Source: Monodelphis domestica
Lineage: Eukaryota; Chordata; Mammalia; Didelphimorphia; Didelphidae
Length of the DNA stretch: 64,000 nt
Assembly: GCF_027887165.1 (NCBI RefSeq)
Contig: NC_077230.1
Span: forward strand, 33,679,351 to 33,743,350
Direction: 5' to 3'
Position numbers and translations under genes: made by a program. Shown one piece after another: positions 24,619 to 39,600 of the stretch (position 1 is the first letter of the stretch; each line of letters begins with the position of its first letter). The notes below the pieces were generated by a model. It was not told where the DNA came from. It saw only the letters and a list, made by a program, of their open reading frames with translations, and searched no databases.

Positions 24619-27600
24619 GTAAGCTTTAACTATAAAATTGCTTATTTCATACATGTATGCCATTTTTCATCAATTTTATTTTTATTAATTTGTTTTTCAC
24701 ATCAATAAACATCAAATCTAGAAAATATTAAAAATATTAGGAATAATTCCCAAATGAAGATTAAGGAGTGTAAGTTTAACTGATTAATATTTTTGATATC
24801 ATAACTTTTAAAATAATTTCAGAAAGGTGAGTTATATTAATAAGGCACTATTTCCATTGATATTCTTGTCCTTGTTTAGTGAAAAATAATATGATAGAAG
24901 ATCATCTAACCATACCAGATATCAAAGTGTATTATTATAAAGTACTTATCTTCAAACTAATCTATTATTGATGAAGAAAGAGTAGTGGATCAGTGGAATA
25001 GAGTAGGTACACAATATGCACAGTAGAAATGACTTTAGTAATGTTGTGTTTCTTACATGCAAAAATCCATATTTTAGGGTCAAGAACTCACTGGGTCAAA
25101 AACTGCTGAGAAAACCAGAAAGCATTTTGGCAGAAACTAGATGTAGACCAATGCCGCACATCATGTATCAAAATAAGGTCAAAGTGGCATTTGATTTATG
25201 CATTCAGGGTAATGCCAGATTTAAATTAGGGGGAAAAGAATTATCAAATAAAGGACAGAGAACATTATAGGAGGTGCAATGGATCATTTTCATTACCTTT
25301 AAAAGTTTTCCACACAAAACCAGAGGGAAAGAAGAAAAATGGGAAAAAATTTAAAGATCTGATTAAGGCCTCATTTCTCAAAGATATAGAGCACTGGATC
25401 AACTTTATAAAGAATACAGGTTGTTCCCCAATTCATAGATCCTAAAATTATATGAATAATCAGTTTTCAGATGAAGAAATAAAAACTGTCTCTAGCCACA
25501 TAAAAAAGCACTAAATCACTATGAAGAATACAAATTTAAACAACTCTTACTTTTCATGCCTATCAAATTTTCTTAACGAGACAGGAAAGGAAAATGAAAA
25601 ATGTTGGAGGTGATGGGGGAATATTTGAGACACTAAGGTACAGATGGTGGAATTGTGAACTGATTCATCTATTCTAGAGAACAATGTGGACATATGCTCA
25701 AGGAGCTATACAATTGTGCATATTCTTTGAATTGGCAATATCACGACTAAGACAGTATCCCAAAGAGATTAGAAATTTTTAAAAGATGAAAAAAATGTCC
25801 CTTTATGTACAAAATAATTTATGGCAGGTCTTTTTTGTGTTGAAGAACTTAAAATTTCAGGGATAACATTCAATTGTGAAATGGCTGAAAAATTTGTGGT
25901 ATGTGATTGTAACAATACTATTGTGCTACATGAAATGATGATTAAGATGATTTCAAAAAACCTGGAACACTTATATGAACTGATACATAATGAAGGGAGC
26001 AGAAGCAGAACAATGGGTGCATGAACAGCAATGCTATGCAATGATCAACTGTAAATGACTTTGCTATGCCCAGAAATACAAAGATTGAAAGACAGTTCTG
26101 AAAAACTGAAAAATGTTATCCACTTACAGTGGAAAAGGTGATGGAATCTAAATGCAGAGCAAAATATGTTTTTTTTTACTTTATTTTCCTTTTTTCCTGG
26201 TATGTTTTATTTCTCAACATGATGAATGAGGAAGGAAATATGTTTTACATGACTGCATATGTATAATCTTTATCAAATTGCTTACCTTTTTAATGAGGTT
26301 GGAGTCCAGGGTGAGTAGGAAAGAATTTGGAACTTAAAATAGATTTTATATGTCCTTAGAAAAAATTTTAATTATTAAAAATATATTAATGTGCTTATAT
26401 GCTGAAAGGTAGAAAGTTCAGCAACATCATTGGTCTAGGGGAGACTGTAAACAGAGTCAGATATATATATATTGTTAATTATTAAGGAAAAGATACCGGT
26501 AAAGTATAAGTGGATGGCTTATAATTCCATTGCAAAGCTAGAGTGACCAGGCCAACTGTACTGGGAGGAAATTTTATTCTTACTGTTGCTTCAGATGTTT
26601 TAGGCTTTCATTATTATTACTATTATTATTTTTGTATTTATAGGGGACAACGAACTGGGGCTTTGTACTTGTATCTTCTTTGATCCAGCAGATGAGGATG
26701 GAAAGGAACCAGGGGTTTTTATAACTGAAATTATTGAAGGAGGTGCAGTTCACAAACTTGGATGGTGAGTTTGGTTTTGTAATTTTATAAGAATTGACTT
26801 TGTAGGGAGGATTTAACATCATTCTAAAAAGGGCTAATATTGTAAACATGGAAAGTGACTACACAAATAAAATCTCTGAAAAATATAGAAATATCAACTT
26901 TAAAAATATTGTCATGACCAAGCTAGTAAGGAAATGGAATTGGCTTGGAAACAAAGATTCTATAATTCCACTCCAACTTGGTCTGTAAACTGTGACTTTA
27001 TTCTTGATCATTGAGAAGGTCTTTAATAATTGCCATAATGAGCCCATTGTAAACATGTGCCCAGCTATTTCCAAATCAGGTCAAATTAACAAGTATTTAT
27101 AAATCTATACCATTCCAGAACCTGTGCTCTCCATGAAGGGATATAAAGAAAGTGGGAAAATAGTTCTTGATTTGGAGAAATGAAAAACTGAATTGACTAG
27201 GCAACAAACAAATTACTATTGTGTGCAGAAAAGATCTATACTAAATAAATGTGAGAAAATCTGGGTGTGGGGGATACTTTGGTTGTATTAGAAAAAATGG
27301 TATCCATGAGACACTGGCAACTATCTTCAGAGATTATTGAAATTTGACTATACAATAAAATAATTCCTGAATTGAGAGAGGGCTTCCTAGATATAGGAAT
27401 GTAGGAATATACATTTAAAATATTACTATAAACTGCCCAAAGTGAATCCTTGAGAAAGGAAAAAAATAAGAAATGCAAATAGGTTGCCAAATCATAACTT
27501 TAACCTTGTAAGAATTTACTATGCAACTGAGGTCAAATGGTACCCTCTATGTCCTTGCTCATGATGTAATTTTGGACTTTAAAATAGAATTCTTCCTGAG

Positions 27601-30600
27601 ATGACACTCTGTTACATAGAACTGAAAGCAAAAAACGCCATCAGGCTTTCTGTTTCAAAGCCTGAGGCTCATTACTTCTTCATCCCCAACTCACTTAGCC
27701 CAGATGGTTTTAGAATTTTTTCCTGCTTCCTAGATTGTAACAGAATTGATTTCTTTAGCTGCCCATCCTGAATATCCCAAATAAATGGTGGAAATTTTCT
27801 CCTCTTAACCTCCCAAAGTTGTTTTCTTTTCCTCAGTTTCTATGATGACATTTATCTGTTTATTATCACCCAAGGTCTCTACAATAAAAATATCAACTAG
27901 AAGTTTCCGTCTGAATTATCGTCTCCTTACTCAGTCTTCAGTCAGTGGGGCATTGTCTGATACCTCAGAAGAATCATTTGTTTTAGTTTCTGCAGATCCT
28001 ATTGACTTTCTGAAGAATATTAAAATTGAAACAATATTCTGATAATTGTTTGTAGGAGGGCATCTGTGTTTGTGGATGATTTCTCTTGGATCCTTCTCAC
28101 TGTGTTTTCCAAGATCTGCCAAAGTCCTTTCCTTTTTCAATCTCATTTCATTATTGAGACTTAGCCAGCTGGAAAGGCTTGGAGTACAGACCCAGTTATG
28201 AACACTAATCATCCTTGAAGCCCACTTAAAAAAAAATCCAGGGAAGAATCCCCAGACAGGCTGCAGGGTAATGAAATTATTGAGACACACCAGCCCTCTA
28301 AGTCCTCTGATTAATTTGTAGAGAAGTGGTGACTGAAAAATTTGTAAGTGGCAACCATTATACTAATGGTATGATGAGCCATTGAAGTCTATCTCTTAAA
28401 TTAGTACCACATCTTCTAATCATACACATGCATTGGACTTTTAGGTCATAAAAATCTTCAATGTAATTTTAATTACTATGCAATTCTATTTTTCAGTATC
28501 CGTGTATTTGACCAGATTATTAAAATAGGTGACATCAATCTAATTGGATTGGATGAAGCAGAAATCGTCTCTACTTTTAAAAAAATGGACGATTCTCCTT
28601 TCCAGTAAGTAAATTTTCCCACATTTCTTTAAGATGCAGAGATTGCTAGATCATTGTTTTTGATTTGGAAATTTCTTTAGCAATGTGTTCAAACAGAAAA
28701 ATTGGGGAGAAAGATAGCCTAATTAACATGTTTAAATAATTTCTCTTTTTGTCTTCTTTTGCTAGGAAATGACCCTCTTTTTTTTTCTGTTCAGCAGTTC
28801 ACAAGACATTTTAGGACCCATTTGCACCTTCCTTTCTGAGTACTCTATCACATCTCAAGCAAACCCTTGATTTTCGTTTGCATTTATTTTTAGTTAATGA
28901 ATTTTTATTTTCTTGGCAAATAATGCTCCTTGAACCTGAAGAGGTTTTTTTGTTTTGTTTTGTTTTGTTTTGTTTTGTTTTTGTAAGAATGAAAGCTTTT
29001 AGCTGAATTTCCCCATTCTGCTCTTTGCATGGCTATGTCTTAATCCAAAGTACATAAATTAAATGTGCATATTTTGTACCTAGGATTGAAATTGGCCGCG
29101 AACCACCTGAAGTCAAGTCAGAACTTATCGAACTCCTCGAGTTGTCAGAGGAAAGGAAGAAATATTTTATGGATTCGCTCATAGTACAGGTATTATGTGA
29201 ACCAAATAAAAAAATGCAGAAACGCAAAATTCTTTCTTTTTTATCATAACAATATTAAAATAAAATTTTTGTTCTTTAAAACGTTTCCTTTCCTACTCTT
29301 CAGTAACTTCATCTTAATTTATTACATACTTTTTTATTGTTGCTCTTTTATGCAATTTTATCAATGTCTCTGAGATTTACATTCTAATCTTCTCTGATGC
29401 ACTCCAACCTTCACCACTGAATTATCATTTGTAGTATAGAGAATGAATTAAGCAAAACTGAACAATAAATACAGCAACTGAATCTGATAGTTTTGCTCCT
29501 TTCTGAACAACGGAGATATATACATGTGTGTATGTGTATGTATATTTTTATATCTCTAACTTTTGTCCCAGTCTAAGATTTTCCATTACAATTAGTCAGA
29601 GGATGGCAATCTTTTAATGCTGCTTTAATTTACCTTAGTTTTAAAGAGCCTTCTGTTTCTGCTTACTTTACATTATTTAATATGGGTTTTTTTAATGTCT
29701 TGTAGAATTCTTATTGTTAATTTCAAAAACTTAATAATATCTCATTATATAATATATCACAGCATTTGTTCAGGTTTTCCCAAATTAACGGACACTTTGT
29801 ATTCAGACAAAGAATGTGTAAGTGTACACATATTCCCTTGATTTCCTGCCTTTGATGACTTTGGGGTTTCACTTCTATTCTAGTTGCATTGATTTTGTTC
29901 ATGTTAAATCTTTCTCAGTAGTGCAAAATTCCTATTTTTTCTTTTATTATGATCACAAACCCCCTAGTTTTTTACCATCAATATGCCTCACAAATATTGG
30001 TCTAAGAGGTCTTATTCCTGCTGTTTTTCTAATTTTGAATGCTGTATGGGTATTGGTTGATATTAAGGTTGTATATGCAACTTGAATTCATTATGGTAAA
30101 TTATATAGCCCTTTCCTATTCAAACCTTCATTTGTATCACATGATTTCCAGTTTTTCTCAGGCCTTCCAGAATACAGAATCCTTCCTCTCTCATTTTTGT
30201 TTTTGGGTTTTTGAACCCCTGGATTGCCGAGTTAATTATCTTCTGGGACTTCCTCATGGTAGAATATTTTATGAACTCTTAATTATTGTCAAGTAATCCT
30301 GAGTAATTTTATTAATTTTGAAGGTTCAGTTTGAGGACCTGTTAATTTTAGACCTCTTTTATTATTCTTGTTTTTAACATTTCCATTAAGATTCCTTTTC
30401 ACAACAATCTCTGACCAACAATCTTTTTTTTTATGTCTTTCTGTATCCTATCTCAAAGGCTTTCCCCAAAAGGCTGGTCTACCAATCTGTAAGCCCCTGG
30501 AGGTGAAGGAATGTTTTATCTTTATATCCCCAGGACAACACACGGACTTGCACTTTTTAGATGCTTAAGAAATTATGATTGAATTAGTTGTTCATGTTGT

Positions 30601-33600
30601 TATGCTGATGCATAAGCAGGCTCTTGCTTTTTATTCTGTGCTATTTTGCTAGATGTTTTGGCAAACTCTTTAAAGTGTTTTACTATAATTTTGAAATGAC
30701 CATCCTTCCTCTAATAATGATAATGTCTTTGGAAGAAAGATCAAAGAATATATTTAATCTTTCAAAGTGTGTATATGGGTATATTGGTATATATTTCATT
30801 TTGCAAAAAGTATAAAAGTATTTACTACTGCCTCCTTAAAACCTCTTTCCTATCCAATTATGAAATCTTTAAACATTAGCACATTAGGAGAGTGGATTTT
30901 GTTTGTTTATTTTAAGCATGTTCTTGAGATTTCTTAGCTTTAGGCCTATATTGTAATTACACTTTCTAAACATTTTCTCCATTTAAAGGAAAAAATTAGA
31001 GATATCACTATTGTGAGAGGACAAGCAAGTATTTGTAGAAGTCCAAGAGTACCATGGTACTGGATGGCCAGGTATATATATATATGTGTATATATAGGTA
31101 TAAAGATATATATGTAAGCTTTTATTGAGTATGTAAACTAGTGGTTTTTTTAGACAAAACTTAGTGAAAGGTTAATAATAAAATAACAATATGCTTTTGC
31201 CTCTAAATTCCATTTACTGGGAAGATTTCCAAATTGGAGACTCAATTTAAAAAATGTATATATTCAGTGGGTTTTTTGGATAATATTTTCCTGATGAGGA
31301 ATGGCCTCATCATTTCTGGCTTATAAATATATAGAATGCAATAATATAATGCATTAAAATAAGTAAATATCAGGAATAGAAGAAATCTGGAAACATCTTG
31401 ATAAACTTTGATGTATAGCAAATAGAACAGATAAAAACAAAAACAAAAAGAATGTTTTTTTTTAACTTTACCTTCTGTCCTATAATTGAAGCTAAGTGTT
31501 GTCAGTTCCAAAGCATAAGAGCAGTAAGAGCTAGGCATTGGGGTCAAAAGACCAGCCCAGGGTCACATAGCAAAGAAGAACCTGAGGCCAGATTTGAATG
31601 CAGGACCTCCCATCTCCAGAATCTCTCTATCCACTCAGCCAATTAGCTGTTCATGAAAATATATTTTTTGTGAATCAAGACAAAAAAAGGTCTAGAGAGA
31701 GCAATGGATAAGCAAAAACTGTTAGGCAGAAGAATAGATTTAAAAATGTTATTTTAGAGTGTTTCACTGACTCCCTATTATGTAAATTCATGTTCAACAT
31801 AAATAGCACAAAAAGGCTAGAGTCTCCTAAGCATGATGATTGTTCCTTAGGTTACTAAAAGTGTGGAATCAAGCATGAAACTCCCTAGGTTTCTTCAAAT
31901 GGACAATATATTTTAGACTCTTCATACATCTAGTGATAATGTCCAGTTCTGATTGTATCTCTCCAGGACTTCTTAAATATTGACACTGTTTTAGTGAAAA
32001 ATTCAGAGTTTTTTGCACTCATTGCTTTCTAGCATTATTGAACATATAGAAGGATGAATTTTTTCAAATATCTATGGTCACTCCAAGATAGATGCAAAGT
32101 TAAGACAGTGTAGTTTCCTAGAGTCACAACTTATTGTCATATTGTTGTTCAGTTGTATAATTCTTCCTAGGACACTCTTCAGAGTTTTCTTGGAAAAATA
32201 CTAGAGTGGTTTGCTATTTCCTTCTCTAGCTCATTTAACAGGTGAGGAAACTGAGGCAAACGTGATTAAGTGACTTGCCTAGTGTTACACAGTTAATAAG
32301 TGTTGGATTTGATGACTGAATTTTAACCTAAAAGATGAGACTTTCCTTACTCTAGGCTTGACACATCCAGTGTGCCACCTACCTATCCTTGCTGCCATTA
32401 ATATTCACAGTTTTAGTTGGATTACCTAGAGAAAAGAGTAAAATATAACTCAGCTGTGTGCCTGTGATATCAAATAGGGATAGGAATTTCCCAAAGAAGT
32501 ATAACAGTGACAAAGGGTTGTAAAGTTTAAAATTAGTGGTTGGATGATGATTATATGAAATTATGTGATTGCCAGTACTTATTACAACTTGAGTCAGAAT
32601 TTATTTACAAATAGAGAGGAAACAATAAAGAAGAGAAATGTAAAGGGGATGGAGAAGTTATCTATCCTATCAATCTAAATGCTTTTCTCTGGGTCTGCTT
32701 AATCCAGGAAGAGATTAATTAGCTCTAACCAGGAACCTTGCAGCCTCCTCCAAGATGGAAGTTAGTCTCTCTAAAATCTAGGAGAGGGATCAGCCTTTTA
32801 CTCACCCAAGGGAATAATCCTAGAGTCAGAGTCCAATTAGAAGCGTAGTTCCAAACCCATGATCCAAGCAAGTCTCCAGCAAAGCTCCCTTGAAGACTAT
32901 CTAAGACTATCTCCAGAAGACAATCTCTTCAGACTATCTTCTCAAAGACAATCACTCTGCCCTAAAGAAGTTCGGGGTTTGCTTTTTATGGTGACTTCTT
33001 GTCCCCTCCCCTCTTCTCAGGGGTCAGTCACAGTTTCCAAATTGTCTAGCACTGCCCATGGGGCAGTATGGGTAGGATCAACTTTTCACCTTCTGAAGGT
33101 TAAATTCTCATCAAAAAGATTCACAGATTCCTGGCTGACTGAGGTGTGAATTCTCTAAGTACCTTGCTAGATTCTCATCTAGTACTAAATATAGTGTTTC
33201 ATCTTTTGTTGGTACAATTTAAAAGGAGACAAAGGAGAGTTAATCCTCTTTTTCTGTCTAGTGAAGGTACTAAATAGGGGTACTTAATAGTGTTAACTCA
33301 GGATAGACAGTAAAGAATTCCCTTTTCACAGGATACTGGGGTCCAGAGGATTGGGATGATGCTGTGTCCTCTCCCTTTCCATTAAGGTCTTTCCTGTTTT
33401 CGACCTAAGCATGTAATGACTACTTTAGTCTTGGGGAGACCAGTCCACTTGAAGGAAAGATCAGGCATTTATCTCAGTCTTTGCTTCCTTTTGCCTCTAC
33501 CAGGTAGCTCCAAGGAAAATTGAACAGAAAAATTTGGTCAAATAAGGAAGTGCAAAAGTACTTGATCTACTCTGTGAGACAGCTATGTATTTCCTCTTCA

Positions 33601-36600
33601 TAAAACATAGGCTTAATAAACACAGGGTCTGAATGCAGTTCAGGCTCTCTGGACCTCTGAAATTCAGAATGTTGATTTTATGCAGAACACAATAACCTCA
33701 AGACTGATGTTGGATCATTTATGTAGGAAAGGCAGTTAGAGGTTCAAGTTTGCTGAATTGAGCCCTAAAGATCTTGTGTCCACATGGAAAAAGCTGCCAG
33801 ACTCTTAGAGTGGGGAGGACAGCCCATCCTCCTTCTGTTCAGGAGAGAATTATTTGCCACATGCCCTAGAGTCATGATGGTAAACCTCTGGCACATGTGC
33901 CAAAGATGGCACAGAGAGACCTCTCTGTGGACACACATATGCCTTCCATGGCAGAGTTAATTACTAGAAAGGTAGAAGAACTTGGGGTAGGGGGACTGCT
34001 CCCTTCCCCTCTCTCCACTGTGCATCCTTACCCCTCAGTACTCACTCCCATTCCTGAGTGGAGTGCTCAGGCTACTCTCCTCTCTTTCTCCCTCCCCTGT
34101 CTGAGTAAGGGCAGAGGACACTTGGTTGCTGGGTGGCATGGTCTCTAAAAGGTTCTAAAAGGTTTGCCATCACTATCCTAGAGCCTTTTTGGTGAACCTA
34201 TAGCAGGTGTGCTGGAGGGGCTGCTCCCTTCCCCTCTCCATGTGCGCAAGGACAATTCTTATATCACCTGCCCCTCAGCCTAGCAGTCAAATGGGAACAT
34301 TTCCTCCCTCCCCTGTCTAGAGTAAAGTCAGGTGTTCTTACATGCATCATGAGGGTTTCAGTTTGGTCACTTGCTCTCTAAAAGTTTTGCCATCACTGCC
34401 CTGGAGAATCAAAGGAGGAGATGCGATAACACCCCCCACACACATACCTCCTCCTGTCACAGGGCTGGGACAGCTCTGAGCATGTTCCATCTCCATTATC
34501 ATGACATTTATATGAGAAGACAGGCAGATAGACAGGCAGACATAGTGCAAAATTCATTATTCACATTTGTTCTAAATGCAAGTTTAGGCCTTTCTTGAAC
34601 CTCTAATATGAGAAAAATCACAATTCAAGAGAGCTGTGATTACTTCTGTTACAATGATTGGGAGAATCATGTGGCATAATTTTGGAGTTGTGTGTTTTTA
34701 TTTTATCTTTAGAGCTCATTAAATAATATTTGAGTAAGTAGAGATATAGGCTAGATGTATAATTTCATTGAAATAGGGAATACTCATGTGTATAGTTAGA
34801 AAATCTGGAAACCCTACTACATTACCCAGAATATTTTTCCCTTTGTGCACATTTGAGTCAATTCACATAACTGTTTATAAGTTCTGTAGCTCCTCTCAAT
34901 TGCTCTCTTCTTTCATGACTGGTCCTGGGTATCGGTAGTTCTTTTATTTTAGTTATTAATTAATAGAAGTTTAAAAATAAAATTTATAGAATATTAATTT
35001 TAATCTTTACATTTTGGTTTACCACAAAGAGAATTTTCAAATATTTTTTTTAAGATAGAATAGATAAATTTTTTCAAGCATGCTTTTCTGCCAGCCCACC
35101 TGCTTTCCCCACCATCTGTTTGAACCAGCTCTCCTCCCACTACTGCTGCTGCCAGCAAACACCAGATCTTGGGAGTGGTTTCTCCTCCCCCTGCATGCTC
35201 TTGGGAAGAGTGCTCAGCTGCAGTCTCCCACTGCTATTTCTGATTCAAGTTTCTGCACAGAGGGTGAGATTCCCCAATTTTTGGCCAGTCTTTTCCCCAC
35301 TCCAGGTGGGTTTTTGAGCCTGTGCTAGCCATTTTTCAATGAGGAAAAGTGACACCATGCTATTCAGCCCCACCCCCTTCTAGTTTATAAGCTGAATTTC
35401 TTAAACTGACCCTTGGCACCCGGCTTGCAACTCAGGATTTTTTTCACAGGAAAGGGGACCCCTCTGCTGTTTTTTTTTTTGAGGGCACATTAACACAAAT
35501 CAATGGATTTTAGATTTTATTTTTCTGCCTCCTACCCAAAACATCGAGGACTAATCTTTCTTTCATATGAAAATATGCTATTGTTCTCCCTTGAAGTTTT
35601 GCCCTTCTTTGAGTTTACTCTTTAAATAAAATCCATTCAGTCTTCCCCTTTCTTTTTTTGGAGGAAAAATGCTTTTACAAAGCATGCTAGGAACTCTCAC
35701 AGAACAGTTTGAATTGCTTGATGTCTAACTAGTGCATATTAGTTCTTGTTTTTTTTTTACTAGCAATATGTATTTGCACTGCATATTTCCCATTTTGTTT
35801 GCTTCTCAAGAATATGCAACAGGCTAGGGGGCAGCTGGGTAGCTCAGTGGATTGCAAGCCAGCCCTAGAGATGGGAGGCCCTAGGTTCAAATCTGGCCTC
35901 AGACACTTCCCAGCTTTGTGACCATGGGCAAGTCACTTGACCCCCATTGCCTAGCCCTTACCACTCTTCTGCCTTGGAGCCAATACTCAGTATTGACTCC
36001 AAGAAGGAAGGTAAGGGTTTAAAAAAAAAAAGAATATGCAACAGGCTAGACTGCTTAAATTAGAGACCAAACTGAAATATTCTGACAAAATGTTATGGGG
36101 TTCAGATGTGTACCCCTGGGGTTCAGGAAGGATACCTTTGGCAAGAATGCAAGACTCCAACACTTAGCTTAAAAACAAAAAGAGAAATTTATTAGTTTAG
36201 GAGGCAATGTTGAGAATGGCCAGGAGGATAGCAAGGTGGAGCAGCAAGATGGGGAGCAGTTCCTTGGGAGGACAGCATGAATGGAAAGGCTGCTCCCCTG
36301 AGGACAGTATAGATGGAAAAGCTGTCCCCCCAGACGACATCAGTTCTGGGGATTTTGTACTCTTTACAACAGATGCTATGTCATGGTGTGGACATGACCT
36401 AGAGTGTTAATAATCACTCAGGAATTTGGTGGGGTTGAGGTGGTCATCTGACTTGGGTCTGCCTGGAGGCATGAAGATTCCTTAACAAAAAGATATCTTG
36501 AGATATAGCCTTGATAGGATCTAGGTGTAGCCTGGAGGTGCGTCTCTCTGTCCAAAATAGTTTGCCTGAGTTTCTGGGGGTACAGTGCCCATGTCAAAAG

Positions 36601-39600
36601 TTTTGATATTCTTAAATATTCTCAACACACAGAGTAGAGAATTCTGCCCATTGCTTCTATCAGAAATTTCCGAGTTCTGACAAATGAAGTGCAAATAGTT
36701 AATAAATAGTGCGGAGGGGAATGAACTTTAAAAGAGATCTGGAAGTTTATTGTTTCCTAACTACTTTTAATTTATTAGCCTCCATGAGAGTAAAAGAAGT
36801 CTATTGGAATTGGAGAAAAGGATTTTTGACGTCCCTGACTATGTCTTTGTTACGCTTATTTTATTTGCTGATTGCTTGTGTTAAGAGTTAATTTTTTTTA
36901 AGTTCATATGTTAATCTAATCAATATCTTTCTGATATACTGAATCATTTCAAGCTAATGTTTTTGCCTATTAGATATATTCTATTATATTGATTTTTGTA
37001 CCTTTCCCCTCTGACTGTACTGAAGAACATCATTATGAAAGCCCATAAACACCTTTTTCAGTGGCAAAATCATAACTCATTAGGGGTGTGCTGCATTTGT
37101 CACATAGATAATGATGGATGGACTTCATCAAAACTGGTTACAACTTGTATACAACCTTTAGAGAATTTAATGAGCTAAGAATTTCAATTGCAATTTTAAG
37201 AGGTCTACAGAAATTACTTTAGATATCTAGGAGATTTCTGGAATGATATTTAAAATATATATGCAGACATATATTTTAAAAAATGTTGAACTAAAAGGTA
37301 GAGAACCAAATAGATGTTCCTACCTAGCCTAGAAAGGCTAAGTGACTTGCCCAAGTTAATACAACTAATTAGTGGAAACTAACAACTAGGTTCTAGAACT
37401 AGAACTTGAGTCCAAATCTCTTTAATTCCAAGATGGTTTGATTGCCAGTTGTATGAAACTGCTACCTTTTCTTCTACAGTGACCTGAAATTTGTTATTGG
37501 GGTACTGAAAATATTAATAGAAGAAGATCAGGGATGTAGAAAAAACATCCAAGCTATCTTTGAGCAGGTAAGACAACACAGTTCCTCCCCATTAATCAAG
37601 TTTTATTGAATGTTAGTTGTGTTCACAGTGATAAAAGTGGTGGAAAGCAAAGCAGTCAGTGAGAATGGTGCCCATAATAATGCATGAAATAAATGCTTCC
37701 TATTTCATTCATCCATTCTTTTGATCAGTCCAAACAAAACTTTTCAATCTTACTAAAACTCTTCTTGGCCTAAGAGGACTGCTTTATGAAAGGTGAATTG
37801 ACCAAAACTCCCATATCACTACTCTCTGCCTACTTCTACTTATGACTCTTTAGAAAATCCAGTATGGAAATCATTTGGGAACCCCAGCCTACTACTACTA
37901 CTAATCCATGAATTGTGTCTACTTGATCAAGAGAAAGGATCATCGGCTGGGGTATCCTTCTTCCTTGCTTCCCTTACTCCGTTGCAGCTATTAACTACTC
38001 TTAGGTCTTAAGATGTGAATCAGTAGCTTTCTTCCTTCTGAAATGAAGAAGACCCACCAGGCTTTTTTATTATTATTTTCTCTGTGAATGTGCCTCTGAA
38101 GTCTGCTAGAATATAGGCTTTACAATCAATTTCCCCTACTTTTATGCTATCATTGTAACTACTAATTGAAGTACCTCTGGATGTGTGCAAAATGCTGCTA
38201 AGCGCTGGAGACATAAAGAGAAAAAATGAAACATTTCCTGATCTTGAGACACTCTTACTCGATACTCTAAGTGGAAAGTACAACATTTAAAATAAGGTTC
38301 AGCTGAAGCACAAGATGGAATGCTTCAGAAGTCCTGGGGTCTCAGTGGTAGAATGGATGGAATGGATAGCAAGCGCCATTTGGCAATGATTTCACAAAGA
38401 TTAGTTAGACTGGTTCTGCCATCTATCACATCAGTAAATTCTTTTTGTATTTGAGGATTAAACCCAGTGTCTCGGTCACATATTATCAAGGCTTTCCTGT
38501 TGTTATTGGATAAAGTCTAAACCCAGTACCTTCCATACTCTGACACCAGAGGGTTCCATACTTAATTCCCAGAGTACCATGACATAAATTTTTTATTATA
38601 TATAATATATATATATGCATATATCTATATCTATATCTTTGTAGTCATATAAATCTTATATACCCAGAGCTTAGCTGAGGACCAGAAGACCAGACATGGA
38701 AGAAGCTCTTAGTAGTGAATATCATTTTTCCTTTTTTCTATACGCATGTAAATCTGTGTGTCAGTATATACATATATATGCACATAAATGCATGCACACA
38801 TTTATTTATATATGTGTATGTGTGTATGTGTCGATATCTATACCTCTATCTAAGGCCAGGTTACTTACTCATCAGACCTGCCCTAACATTCTTCTAGTTT
38901 GCAAAAGGGCTTGTCACTGTAATTTCTCAGCTATTATGGTATTTCCACTGACTGTTTTTGAACATCTCTTGGAGTCCATTTTACTAAATTACAATCCTCC
39001 TAGAAGCAGAAACTGTCTTTCCCCCTGTATATACAGAACTATGCAGGAAGAGAGGCTTCATTTTGTAGTGTTAGGAAGTGATATGTATTGAAGTGGTCCC
39101 CCTGATGTCCATCCTGGATGTCTGAAGCTCACCAGGTCAGTAACATCTTACTGCTTTTGGCAGCTTCCTGCACCTAAATGGCAGTGAAGGTGTCACCTTG
39201 CCTTGAAAAACACAATTCTTAGCTGGGAGAGCTTTTAAGCTTTGGATTCTATCCCTAACCTCATTCCTATCTACATGCCTATCTCTTTCCCTCTTCCCAT
39301 TCCCATCCATGTCCCCATCTCAGTTCCCAAACCTATCCCTGTCTCTAATCTCATGTAAATCTCTCGTCCTATCCTGATTAGTTTTACTCAATAGCTACTA
39401 GTCATGGAATTTGTGCATATGTTTTTGAATGTAATAGATCTTAAGGGGTCATTTGAGAATAAAGAGGTCAGATAAGTGGCTAGCAGGAATAAATGAGATG
39501 GTTGTGACTGTTGGAGAGGAAAAGGATTGAATAGCGTGTAATTAATAGATTTATTTTGGTTCATTTGGTAAATTTCAGGCTAACATTTTTCAAGACAAAT

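Noticed and set aside
32640-33430. Full LTR retroelement
   Set aside because: No paired LTRs, primer site or gag/pol-like coding is seen. Recorded only as a possible LTR-derived fossil.
35080-35328. 82-codon C/T-rich open frame
   Set aside because: Low-complexity composition opens several frames. No splice or paralogue support.
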